NCBI GenBank assembly: GCA_905182825.1
Contig: CAJJDJ010000008.1
Coordinates: forward strand, 1-14,301
Source of the DNA: Thiotrichaceae bacterium UBA7359
GTDB lineage: Bacteria > Pseudomonadota > Gammaproteobacteria > Eutrophobiales > Eutrophobiaceae
DNA: 14,301 nt
Direction: 5' to 3'
This document shows positions 7,258 through 13,750 of the stretch, piece after piece. A program made the translations under genes and the position numbers. Position 1 is the first letter of the stretch. Every line of letters begins with the position of its first letter. The notes under the pieces were generated by a model. It made no database searches and was not told where the DNA came from. It saw only the letters and a program-made list of their open reading frames with translations.

Positions 7258-8637
7258 TTATCTACCTCCTTGTTGGTATCTAGATTGCTCAACAATGGGT
7301 AATGGTTCAAGCTCTGCAACTGTAAGCCGATCATCAACTAAATATTTTTTTGCTACTTCCATTACTTGTTCCGCGGTTACTGCCTTAACGCTTTCTACAT
7401 ATATATCAGCAAAACGCCAGGACAAACCTACCGTCTCTAGCGTACCAAGTATCATTCCTTGATAAAATACAGAATCCTTTTCATAAACATCACTTGATAT
7501 AACTTGCGCCTTAACACGTTGTAACTCTTCTTTCGTGACAAGATTACTTTGTAAATCTATTATCTCATTACGTAATGCTGCTTCTAGCTCTTCTACCGTT
7601 TTACCTTTAGAAGGTGTGCCCGACATAATAAATAGATTATCCAATCTAGAAACCATTCGATATCCTGCGCTTGCACCAGCAGCAATCTCGCTCCCTCGCA
7701 CCAATCGACTAGCGATTCGCGCACTACTGCCGCCATCAAGAATTCCAGCCAATACTTCTAAAGCATAGGGCTCCCAATTATAGTTTTCTTGTTTTTCACT
7801 CCCCGGTTTAAGGACGGGTGTCTTATAAAGCATCATTAAATAAGATAGTTCTGCTGGACGTTTGATCGTTACGCGTTTTTCACCTTTTTGTTTCACCTCA
7901 TCAAGAGTCTTAACTATAATAGACTCACCCTTTGGCAGGGGACCAAAATATTTTTTTGCCAAAGTAAAAACTTCATCAGGATTTACATCACCAGCAATCA
8001 CCAAAGTTGCATTATTTGGCGCATACCATTTTTGATACCAGGCACTCAGATCTTCGATGGTCATATTATCGAGGTCCTGCATCCATCCAACCACAGGATA
8101 ACGATAAGGGCTTGTTTGAAATGCTGTAGCCATAGCAACTTCATAAGCATATGACTGAGGTTTATCTTCTGTACGCCAACGACGCTCTTCTTTTACAACT
8201 TCAATCTCTTTGATGAACTCTTTTTTAGGTAATGTCAAATAACGCATTCGGTCTGCTTCTAACTTAAAACTTATTTCCAAACGTGACTTCTCTAATGTTT
8301 GAAAATATGCAGTATAATCTGGACCGGTAAAAGCGTTATCGCTTCCACCATTCTTAGAAATAATTCGAGAAAACTCACCATCAGGAAATTTTTCTGTACC
8401 CTTAAACATCATATGTTCAAGTGCATGCGATATGCCGGTGATGCCATCATGCTCATAACTACCACCGACCTTATACCAGACCTGTGTAACAACGATTGGG
8501 GCTCGATGATCTTCTTTTATTAATAGCTTAAGCCCATTTTCTAATTCAAATTCGGTAACTTTTGCATTAACAATTACAGGAATAAATAGAATGGAACTTA
8601 GCAACAAGGTTTTCAGAGGGAAGCGAGAATATTTCAT
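7258..8637 (-). CDS. M16-family zinc metallopeptidase, catalytic subunit, periplasmic
   Basis: A 459-residue insulinase-type peptidase with a signal peptide at about 1-25 (ending VNA). The inverted zinc motif HxxEH is present as HALEH at 71-75, and the distal ligand Glu151 in EVVKEERR is 76 residues after H75, the normal spacing. The domain order is typical: N-terminal catalytic half, then VIAGDVNPDEV near 210-225, then a C-terminal non-catalytic half. It should hydrolyse peptides or small unfolded proteins in the periplasm, probably as a heterodimer with the zinc-less protein encoded immediately downstream (one base between stop and start). It is the first gene of the minus-strand block. The 129-base gap to the divergent ftsY must hold promoters for both directions, but I see no confident boxes on this strand. 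Confidence 0.93.
   Translation of the reverse strand: MKYSRFPLKTLLLSSILFIPVIVNAKVTEFELENGLKLLIKEDHRAPIVVTQVWYKVGGSYEHDGITGISHALEHMMFKGTEKFPDGEFSRIISKNGGSDNAFTGPDYTAYFQTLEKSRLEISFKLEADRMRYLTLPKKEFIKEIEVVKEERRWRTEDKPQSYAYEVAMATAFQTSPYRYPVVGWMQDLDNMTIEDLSAWYQKWYAPNNATLVIAGDVNPDEVFTLAKKYFGPLPKGESIIVKTLDEVKQKGEKRVTIKRPAELSYLMMLYKTPVLKPGSEKQENYNWEPYALEVLAGILDGGSSARIASRLVRGSEIAAGASAGYRMVSRLDNLFIMSGTPSKGKTVEELEAALRNEIIDLQSNLVTKEELQRVKAQVISSDVYEKDSVFYQGMILGTLETVGLSWRFADIYVESVKAVTAEQVMEVAKKYLVDDRLTVAELEPLPIVEQSRYQQGGR
7264..7271 (-). promoter_or_regulatory. Strong ribosome binding site fixing the start of the second M16 gene
   Basis: On the minus strand AAGGAGGT lies seven bases before ATG 7256, inside the last codons of the upstream M16 gene. 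It is the strongest Shine-Dalgarno sequence I noticed in the window and supports high expression of the partner subunit. Confidence 0.85.
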
Positions 8638-8766
8638 TTTTATGTTTATAATTAATTAAATTTTGTTTTACACAGCATATAGAGTGTATTTCTCTTTATG
8701 AGTTCGATATAAGTTAGTGATAGAATACCGCAACTTACCTACAGCATACTAAAATAACTTACTTTT

Positions 8767-9726
8767 ATGTTTGGCTTAAAAATAAAAAACAACATTAAGA
8801 AATCTGAGAAGCCATCAAATAAAAACCAATCTCTATCGGATCGTTTAAAACATACTCGTACCGGTCTTTTCGGAGAATTCTTTAGCCGTAATAAAACTAC
8901 TATCGATGATATCACGCTGAATGAACTTAAAAATCGTTTATTAATGGCAGACATTGGTGTTAAAACAACTGATCAGATCATTCAACTATTGAAAAGCGAA
9001 TATAAAGAAGGTTCAACAGAAAATCCACTTGTTCAGTTAAGAAAAGTTTTGTTACCTATACTCAAACCTGTCGAAAAAGCTCTGTCTATATCTAAAACTC
9101 CGAATAAACCCTTTTTAATACTAGTCGTTGGTGTTAACGGTGTTGGTAAAACAACCACCGTTGGTAAACTTGCTAATCTGTTACTAAATCAGGGGAAAAC
9201 AGTCATGCTAGCAGCCGGGGATACCTTTCGCGCCGCAGCTATACAACAACTACAAACCTGGGGCGACCTCAATAATCTAACCGTCATTGCTCAAACGCAT
9301 GGGGCTGACCCTGCTGCCGTTATTTTTGATGCTCTGCAATCAGCACGAGCAAACAATATTGATGTTCTTATCGCAGATACGGCGGGGCGTTTACACAATA
9401 AAAACAATCTAATGGAAGAAATGAAAAAGATCTATCGTATTAGTAATAAGTTTGACAAAGACTTACAGAGTGAAGTCCTACTGATATTAGATGCCGGAAC
9501 CGGACAAAATGCATTAGTACAAGCAAAACAGTTCAATGAAACGATTGGTATTGATGGAATTGTTTTAACAAAACTAGACGGAACTGCAAAAGGGGGTATT
9601 GTTTTTTCACTCGCGGACCAATTGAATATTCCTATTCGATTCATTGGTGTTGGTGAAAAAATTGAAGATTTAAGACCATTCAATGCTGCTGAATTTATTG
9701 ATGCTTTACTAATATCTGAATCGTGA
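8767..9726 (+). CDS. ftsY: Signal recognition particle receptor FtsY
   Basis: The SRP receptor GTPase pairs with Ffh to deliver translating ribosomes to the SecYEG translocon at the inner membrane. The 319-residue protein has a short basic N-terminus and a helical N domain (about 30-105). The G domain follows with GVNGVGKTT (G1, 122-130), DTFRAAA (152-158), DTAGR (G3, 204-208), TKLDG (G4, 268-272) and GVGEKIEDL (G5, 294-302). It lacks the long acidic A domain of E. coli FtsY (497 residues), so membrane targeting must rely on the basic amphipathic segment before the N domain; this short form is common. The ATG has no clear ribosome site. A TAGAAT box at 8721-8726 is a weak promoter candidate without a good -35. 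The stop overlaps the ftsE start by four bases. Confidence 0.97.
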   Translation: MFGLKIKNNIKKSEKPSNKNQSLSDRLKHTRTGLFGEFFSRNKTTIDDITLNELKNRLLMADIGVKTTDQIIQLLKSEYKEGSTENPLVQLRKVLLPILKPVEKALSISKTPNKPFLILVVGVNGVGKTTTVGKLANLLLNQGKTVMLAAGDTFRAAAIQQLQTWGDLNNLTVIAQTHGADPAAVIFDALQSARANNIDVLIADTAGRLHNKNNLMEEMKKIYRISNKFDKDLQSEVLLILDAGTGQNALVQAKQFNETIGIDGIVLTKLDGTAKGGIVFSLADQLNIPIRFIGVGEKIEDLRPFNAAEFIDALLISES

Positions 9727-10400
9727 TTAGATTCACCAATGTTCACATGAATTACCCTGGCGGTAATGAAGCCCTACGTAATATTAATCTACATATTGAA
9801 CAAGGCGCAATGGTCTATATTACGGGCAGATCGGGCGCCGGCAAAAGCACACTACTGCGTTTAATAGCCTTAATTGATCGTCATTCTCGTGGTCAGATTA
9901 TTGTCAACGGTCAAAACCTTGAACGTGTTCGTAATCGTCGTATTCCTATCTTCAGGAGACATATAGGCTTTATGTTTCAAGATCATCGCCTGTTAAATGA
10001 TAGAACCTTATTCGACAATGTCGCGTTGCCATTGGTAATTGCCGGCTATCGTCATCAAGAAGTTCGTAAGCGAGTGCAAGCCGCTCTAGATAAAGTCAAC
10101 CTATTACCGAAAGTAAATAGCTACCCTATGGCGCTATCAGGAGGTGAACAACAACGTGTTGGAGTTGCTCGCGCAGTCGTTCATAGACCGGCCATACTGC
10201 TAGCAGATGAACCTACAGGCAACCTCGATCCTGCTCTATCATGGGACACGATGAACTTATTTGAACAGTTTAACCAGGTCGGTGTTACCGTTATTATTGC
10301 TAGCCATGACATTGATATGATCAGTCGCATGTCGAAACGAATCATTACTTTAAAAACCGGGCGCATATTAACGCAAAATGTAATGACAACAGAAACATGA
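9723..10400 (+). CDS. ftsE: Cell-division ABC ATPase FtsE
   Basis: The cytoplasmic ATPase of the FtsEX complex, which in gammaproteobacteria sits at the division ring and activates periplasmic amidases through EnvC. The 225 residues contain Walker A GRSGAGKS (35-42), Q-loop Q86, signature LSGGEQQ (138-144), Walker B ILLADE (158-163) and the H-loop H195. Length and motifs fit E. coli FtsE (222) and nothing is missing. The start codon is GTG in the four-base overlap GTGA with ftsY, and its stop overlaps ftsX as ATGA. The three genes are therefore translationally coupled. This is the classic ftsYEX operon. Confidence 0.97.
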   Translation: MIRFTNVHMNYPGGNEALRNINLHIEQGAMVYITGRSGAGKSTLLRLIALIDRHSRGQIIVNGQNLERVRNRRIPIFRRHIGFMFQDHRLLNDRTLFDNVALPLVIAGYRHQEVRKRVQAALDKVNLLPKVNSYPMALSGGEQQRVGVARAVVHRPAILLADEPTGNLDPALSWDTMNLFEQFNQVGVTVIIASHDIDMISRMSKRIITLKTGRILTQNVMTTET

Positions 10401-11380
10401 AACCGAGGAACCTTAAAAAAAACATTCGTTCTAATAAAAGTTTTAAGAACGAGCTTAAGCGTCGCTTCGACATGTGGTTATTACAACATGCGCAGGCATT
10501 TATCTTCAGTCTTGGACAGTACATTAAAACCCCCATCAGCAGTATATTAACTACAATGGTTATTGGCATATCACTAGCCTTACCTGCCAACTTTTATTTA
10601 TTACTTGATAACATACGTTACGTCTCATCAAGTTGGGACGACTCTGTTCAGATTACATTATTTTTACAAACCGATATTGATGAGATACGCGCGGCAGAAT
10701 TAGCCAATATCCTGGCCGAGAATAATAATATCAGTGAAACTCACTTGATAAAGCGGGCTGATGCATTAGTCGAATATCAAAAGCTCTCAGGCTTTGCTGA
10801 TGCACTCAATTCACTTAATGAAAACCCATTACCGAACGTTATTCTTGTTACACCAACTTATGCAGACGTTAATGAAGCAACAACTGAGGCATTAATAAAA
10901 GAACTAGAAGCCTTGTCAGAAGTTGATAGCGCACAGTACGATAAGCGTTGGTTAAAGCGCTTGCTCTATTTATTAGATGTCGTTAATCGCTTAATTGTAG
11001 TTCTTTCAACATTTCTAGCAATAGCGGTATTACTTATTGTAGGCAATACTATTAGGCTTTCAATTGATAATCGCCGTTCAGAGATTGAGATCACTAAACT
11101 TTTTGGTGGAACAGATAGGTTTATACAACGCCCATTTCTCTATAGCGGGTTTTGGTACGGAGCCTCTAGTAGTATCATCGCTTGGTTGTTGCTCATAATA
11201 TCTATGCGAATGCTAGATGGCCCGGTTAACAAACTCGCTAAACTCTATAACAGTGACTTTCAATTAATCGGCCTTAGTTTGGGCAACATGCTAATTTTGC
11301 TTGCTAGTGGAATCGCACTTGGGTTACTCGGCTCTTGGATAGCTGTAAAACGTCATCTACGTGCAATCGAACCCACCTAA
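10397..11380 (+). CDS. ftsX: Cell-division ABC permease FtsX
   Basis: The integral membrane partner of FtsE. The 327 residues show a basic cytoplasmic N-terminus and a first membrane helix at about 50-70. A large periplasmic loop follows (about 75-190), which in E. coli contacts EnvC. Three more helices lie at about 195-217, 249-270 and 290-316. The segment ISETHLIKRADALVEYQ within the loop and RRSEIEITKLFGGTDRFI between helices 2 and 3 are typical of FtsX. The length is close to E. coli FtsX (352), slightly shorter at the N-terminus. It starts within the ATGA overlap with ftsE. A hairpin directly after the stop (11379-11403) probably ends the ftsYEX transcript. Confidence 0.95.
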   Translation: MKPRNLKKNIRSNKSFKNELKRRFDMWLLQHAQAFIFSLGQYIKTPISSILTTMVIGISLALPANFYLLLDNIRYVSSSWDDSVQITLFLQTDIDEIRAAELANILAENNNISETHLIKRADALVEYQKLSGFADALNSLNENPLPNVILVTPTYADVNEATTEALIKELEALSEVDSAQYDKRWLKRLLYLLDVVNRLIVVLSTFLAIAVLLIVGNTIRLSIDNRRSEIEITKLFGGTDRFIQRPFLYSGFWYGASSSIIAWLLLIISMRMLDGPVNKLAKLYNSDFQLIGLSLGNMLILLASGIALGLLGSWIAVKRHLRAIEPT

Positions 11381-11403
11381 AACTCTTTAAATAAAAGAGT
11401 TTT
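11379..11403 (+). terminator. Hairpin after ftsX, likely Rho-independent terminator
   Basis: AAAACTCTTT (11379-11388) and AAAGAGTTTT (11394-11403) form a perfect 10-base-pair stem around a five-base loop. The right arm ends in four T. It begins inside the ftsX stop codon. The stem has few G-C pairs and the T-tract is short, so termination may be partial. Because of its symmetry it could also work on the opposite strand. Confidence 0.5.
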
Positions 11404-11454
11404 CAATAATATTCAATACTTTAGGAGCATAGTTGCATTAAATCTTTTTAAAAA

Positions 11455-11481
11455 TTGGCACTCTATGTTGCGGAGTGCTAA
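11455..11481 (+). promoter_or_regulatory. CIRCE operator (HrcA-binding site) over the rpoH promoter
   Basis: The left arm TTGGCACTC (11455-11463), a nine-base spacer (11464-11472) and the right arm GAGTGCTAA (11473-11481) match the CIRCE consensus TTAGCACTC-N9-GAGTGCTAA at 17 of 18 positions, with the exact spacer length. CIRCE is the operator of HrcA, the heat-sensitive repressor that normally controls groESL and hrcA-grpE-dnaK. The only mismatch (A to G at the third base of the left arm) makes the -35 hexamer TTGGCA. The operator covers the promoter from -35 to -10, so a bound repressor would exclude RNA polymerase. hrcA itself is not in the window. Confidence 0.88.
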
Positions 11482-11484
11482 AAT
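11455..11484 (+). promoter_or_regulatory. Sigma-70 promoter of rpoH
   Basis: TTGGCA (11455-11460) and TAAAAT (11479-11484), each five of six matches to consensus, are 18 bases apart. They fit a housekeeping promoter starting near 11491, which leaves a leader of about 20 bases before the rpoH ATG. Both boxes lie within or at the edge of the CIRCE operator. Confidence 0.7.
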
Positions 11485-11499
11485 TAGTTTAAAAGTAAT

Positions 11500-11508
11500 A
11501 GGAAGAGG
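11500..11508 (+). promoter_or_regulatory. Ribosome binding site deciding the rpoH start
   Basis: AGGAAGAGG lies four bases before ATG 11513. The alternative upstream ATG at 11465 falls inside the operator and before the predicted transcript start, so it cannot be the initiation codon for this promoter. Confidence 0.75.
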
Positions 11509-11512
11509 TCAG

Positions 11513-12364
11513 ATGTATCAATTAACAAACTTACAGCTCGCATTACCGGGCGGATCGATTGAAAGTTACATTTCATCGGTTAATCAAGTGCCAATCTTAT
11601 CTCTGGAAGAAGAACAGATCTTTGCCAGGCGTCTTCGAGACGATGATGATATTGAAGCTGCGCGCCATTTAGTGATGTCACATCTGCGCTTCGTAGTAAA
11701 AATTGCACGAGGTTATAGCGGCTACGGCCTACAACAAGCCGACTTAATTCAAGAAGGTAATGTTGGTTTGATGAAAGCCGTCAAAAGATTCAACCCAGAT
11801 ATAGGTGTGCGACTTGTCTCCTTTGCCGTACATTGGGTTCGCGCAGAGATGCATGAATTTATTCTTAAAAACTGGCGTATCGTTAAAATCGCAACAACCA
11901 AAGCGCAACGTAAATTGTTTTTTAATCTACGGTCATCTAAAAAACGTCTCGGCTGGTTAAATCAAAATGAAGTCAATGAAGTTGCTGAAACACTTGGCGT
12001 CAGACCTAGTGACGTCACGGAAATGGAAAAACGCATGGGGAACTATGATGCGTCCTACGATGGTCTTGATAGCGATGATGACGAAGATTTAAATTTATCA
12101 CCATCTTACTTCCTAGAGAATAAAACAGCTGGTCCTGAAGAACTGATAGAAACTGCACAACTTAATCATGAGAGTGAAGCTTCATTGCTTAAGGCACTCG
12201 CCTTACTTGATTCTCGTAGCAAAGATATCATCGCCAAACGTTGGTTAACTGAAAATAAAACTACCTTGCAAGAACTTGCAGCTGTACATGGCGTCTCCGC
12301 AGAACGGATAAGACAGATAGAAAAAAATGCAATGGAAATATTACGCGAGATAATAACTGATTAA
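11513..12364 (+). CDS. rpoH: Heat-shock RNA polymerase sigma factor RpoH (sigma-32)
   Basis: The alternative sigma factor that directs RNA polymerase to heat-shock promoters for chaperones and proteases. From ATG 11513 the protein has 283 residues, almost equal to E. coli RpoH (284), and begins YQLTNLQLALPGGSIESYI in line with it. Sigma region 2 includes HLRFVVKIARGYSGYGLQQADLIQEGN and RLVSFAVHWVRAEMHEF. The RpoH-box QRKLFFNLR, specific to this class, is at 132-140. Region 4 carries the helix-turn-helix TLQELAAVHGVSAERIRQIE (about 251-270). The frame is open 16 codons further upstream, but that extension (from 11465) lies within the promoter and operator. Transcription is likely from its own promoter after the ftsX hairpin. 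Regulation by HrcA is inferred from the CIRCE site. The E. coli-type mRNA thermometer cannot be judged by eye. Confidence 0.96.
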   Translation: MYQLTNLQLALPGGSIESYISSVNQVPILSLEEEQIFARRLRDDDDIEAARHLVMSHLRFVVKIARGYSGYGLQQADLIQEGNVGLMKAVKRFNPDIGVRLVSFAVHWVRAEMHEFILKNWRIVKIATTKAQRKLFFNLRSSKKRLGWLNQNEVNEVAETLGVRPSDVTEMEKRMGNYDASYDGLDSDDDEDLNLSPSYFLENKTAGPEELIETAQLNHESEASLLKALALLDSRSKDIIAKRWLTENKTTLQELAAVHGVSAERIRQIEKNAMEILREIITD

Positions 12365-12887
12365 AGTTATATGATTTTAACAAAGTACTATTAAATAGAT
12401 AAGCAGTTAGCTTTAATTTAGGATCAGTTCCTTTGACGTAGATATCATATTAGAATTACTAAGCTAACTTTAATCCCAATAAAAAGACAATCTGAATCGT
12501 TTCTAGTTTAAAAATTTTGTATATAAATAAACCAAGATCTTCACTATCTTTTATCAAAGCATCGAAGAAGAAATTTTATATCTGAAAGTAAAAAAAAGCT
12601 CATTTTCATAATCAGATATAGTTCAATGCTGCATTAGTAAGTATGTCAATAAGAGAGTTGATTTGTCATCCTAACTTTAATTCTTGTAGTCCCCTCCAGT
12701 AATCTCGGGCTTGAAGCTTATGACTTGCAGGATTTTCTTTATGGTGAATATTGAAAAAAATTACCTTTTTCTTTTGCTAATTATGCGCTGATTAATTATG
12801 TGCTAGCATTGAATAATAAGAGTAAAGTTAAGAATTAAATAATTAATCGTATAGGTGATTATTTTTAATATATTAAGGAAAATACTT
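12365..12887. other. 523-base intergenic region after rpoH with inverted repeats, no supported gene
   Basis: I find no tRNA and no long open frame. There are two perfect nine-base inverted repeats: AGTTAGCTT (12405-12413) with AAGCTAACT (12461-12469), and TATATCTGA (12577-12585) with TCAGATATA (12612-12620). Neither is followed by a good T-run, so neither is a clear rpoH terminator. A tandem imperfect repeat lies at 12779-12810. On the minus strand a protein-like 36-codon stretch without a usual start codon lies at 12666-12776. The stretch may be decayed coding DNA, an unseen small RNA region, or simply spacer. Confidence 0.5.
12779..12810 (+). repeat. Imperfect tandem direct repeat upstream of the small exported peptide
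   Basis: AATTATGCGCTGATT (12779-12793) is followed directly by AATTATGTGCTAGCATT (12794-12810). The two units differ by one substitution and two inserted bases. They lie about 80-110 bases before the GTG start of the small peptide, where regulator sites are often found. They could equally be a replication-slippage product. Confidence 0.35.
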
Positions 12888-13016
12888 GTGAACAAATTTC
12901 TCATTATTTTATTATTGATCACTGGAGTCAGCTCTGTTGCCTTCTCACACTCAGGCGATATGAATGATCATGCTTGTTACAATGACTTTAAGTCCGGACG
13001 ACTCCACTGTCATTAG
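12888..13016 (+). CDS. Small exported His/Cys peptide of YHYH type (42 residues, GTG start)
   Basis: A 42-codon gene, too short for most gene callers. GTG 12888 is preceded by AAGGAA at 12875-12880, seven bases away. The first 20 residues are a clean signal peptide (NKFLIILLLITGVSSVAFS, with an A-F-S cleavage site). The mature part is only 22 residues: it begins HSGD and ends ACYNDFKSGRLHCH, with four His and two Cys. From memory, this resembles the YHYH-type module found in many short secreted bacterial proteins (HSGG...GCHxDxKxGxYHCH). Here the second histidine of the module is Tyr31. A periplasmic metal-binding or disulfide-linked peptide is plausible; the function is unknown. The cupin gene follows after 51 bases on the same strand, possibly co-transcribed. 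Confidence 0.7.
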   Translation: MNKFLIILLLITGVSSVAFSHSGDMNDHACYNDFKSGRLHCH

Positions 13017-13067
13017 ATATTAATTTTTCATCTAACTTATATATGTGCTGGCTATTGGAGATAAATT

Positions 13068-13517
13068 ATGTCAATTAATTGGCGAACAGATGGGGTACGT
13101 GTCGTACGGGCAGATGAGTTGAGCTCGGATACAGCTCAAACAATAGGCATGAATCGTTCCGAAGCAGTAAGTGCTGCCACTGTCGGCGCTTCAAAAATAT
13201 GGGCAGGTACTGTATCTATTTCACCCAATACGAAGACTGGAGCACACCATCATGGCGAAGTAGAAAGTGTTATTTATGTAATCACTGGGCTCGCACGAAT
13301 GCGTTGGGGAGAAAAGCTAGAATATACAGCAGAAGCTGGGCCAGGTGATTTTATTTATGTTCCACCATATGTTCCTCATCAGGAGATTAATGCGGGCAAC
13401 GACACCTCTTTAGAATGTGTTTTAATGCGTAGTGGACAAAAGGCAATTGTAGTAAACCTTGACATAGAGCCCGTAGAAAAACCAGAAAATGTATGGCGCG
13501 ACGGTATGCATGGGTGA
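13068..13517 (+). CDS. Small single-domain cupin protein, function unknown
   Basis: A 149-residue cytoplasmic protein with one cupin (RmlC-like) beta-barrel. The first cupin motif appears as GAHHHGEVESVIYVITG (about residues 58-74), with several His and Glu as metal ligands. The second appears as GDFIYVPPYVPHQEIN (about 92-107), with a His as the remaining ligand. Metal binding is therefore expected. The short RVVRADEL near the N-terminus and the C-terminal VVNLDIEPVEKPE are typical of a widespread uncharacterised cupin group. No substrate can be assigned. The start is supported by GGAG at 13057-13060, seven bases before the ATG. It lies between a small YHYH-type peptide and a broken glutathione transferase gene, which gives no clear pathway. 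I see no terminator after it. Confidence 0.85.
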   Translation: MSINWRTDGVRVVRADELSSDTAQTIGMNRSEAVSAATVGASKIWAGTVSISPNTKTGAHHHGEVESVIYVITGLARMRWGEKLEYTAEAGPGDFIYVPPYVPHQEINAGNDTSLECVLMRSGQKAIVVNLDIEPVEKPENVWRDGMHG

Positions 13518-13750
13518 CGTAACTAGCATTGAGAGGAATAATGTACTCATAATTATATAACCGTAACATGGTAAATTATGCGATTCATCTATGGAGTCTT
13601 AATCTTGAATAAGAAAATGGGCACAGACTACTAAATGCATATCCCAACGTTAGTGTAGTTAGTACATTTCTAGATTGACTCTATTTTATAAATAATTAAC
13701 ACTACAATAATCCTCATAAAAATATATATTGCTAGAAACCAAGGAGAGAC

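Noticed and set aside
8739..8954. Minus-strand frame over the ftsY start
   Set aside because: It is opposite the conserved ftsY N-terminus and has no ribosome site or recognisable motif.
12433..12456. TTGACG and TAGAAT as a promoter after rpoH
   Set aside because: The spacing is 12 bases, far too short, and nothing at the correct distance resembles a -10 box.
13675..13708. TTGACT and TACAAT as the promoter of the GST-like gene
   Set aside because: The spacing is 22 bases, too long for a normal sigma-70 promoter.
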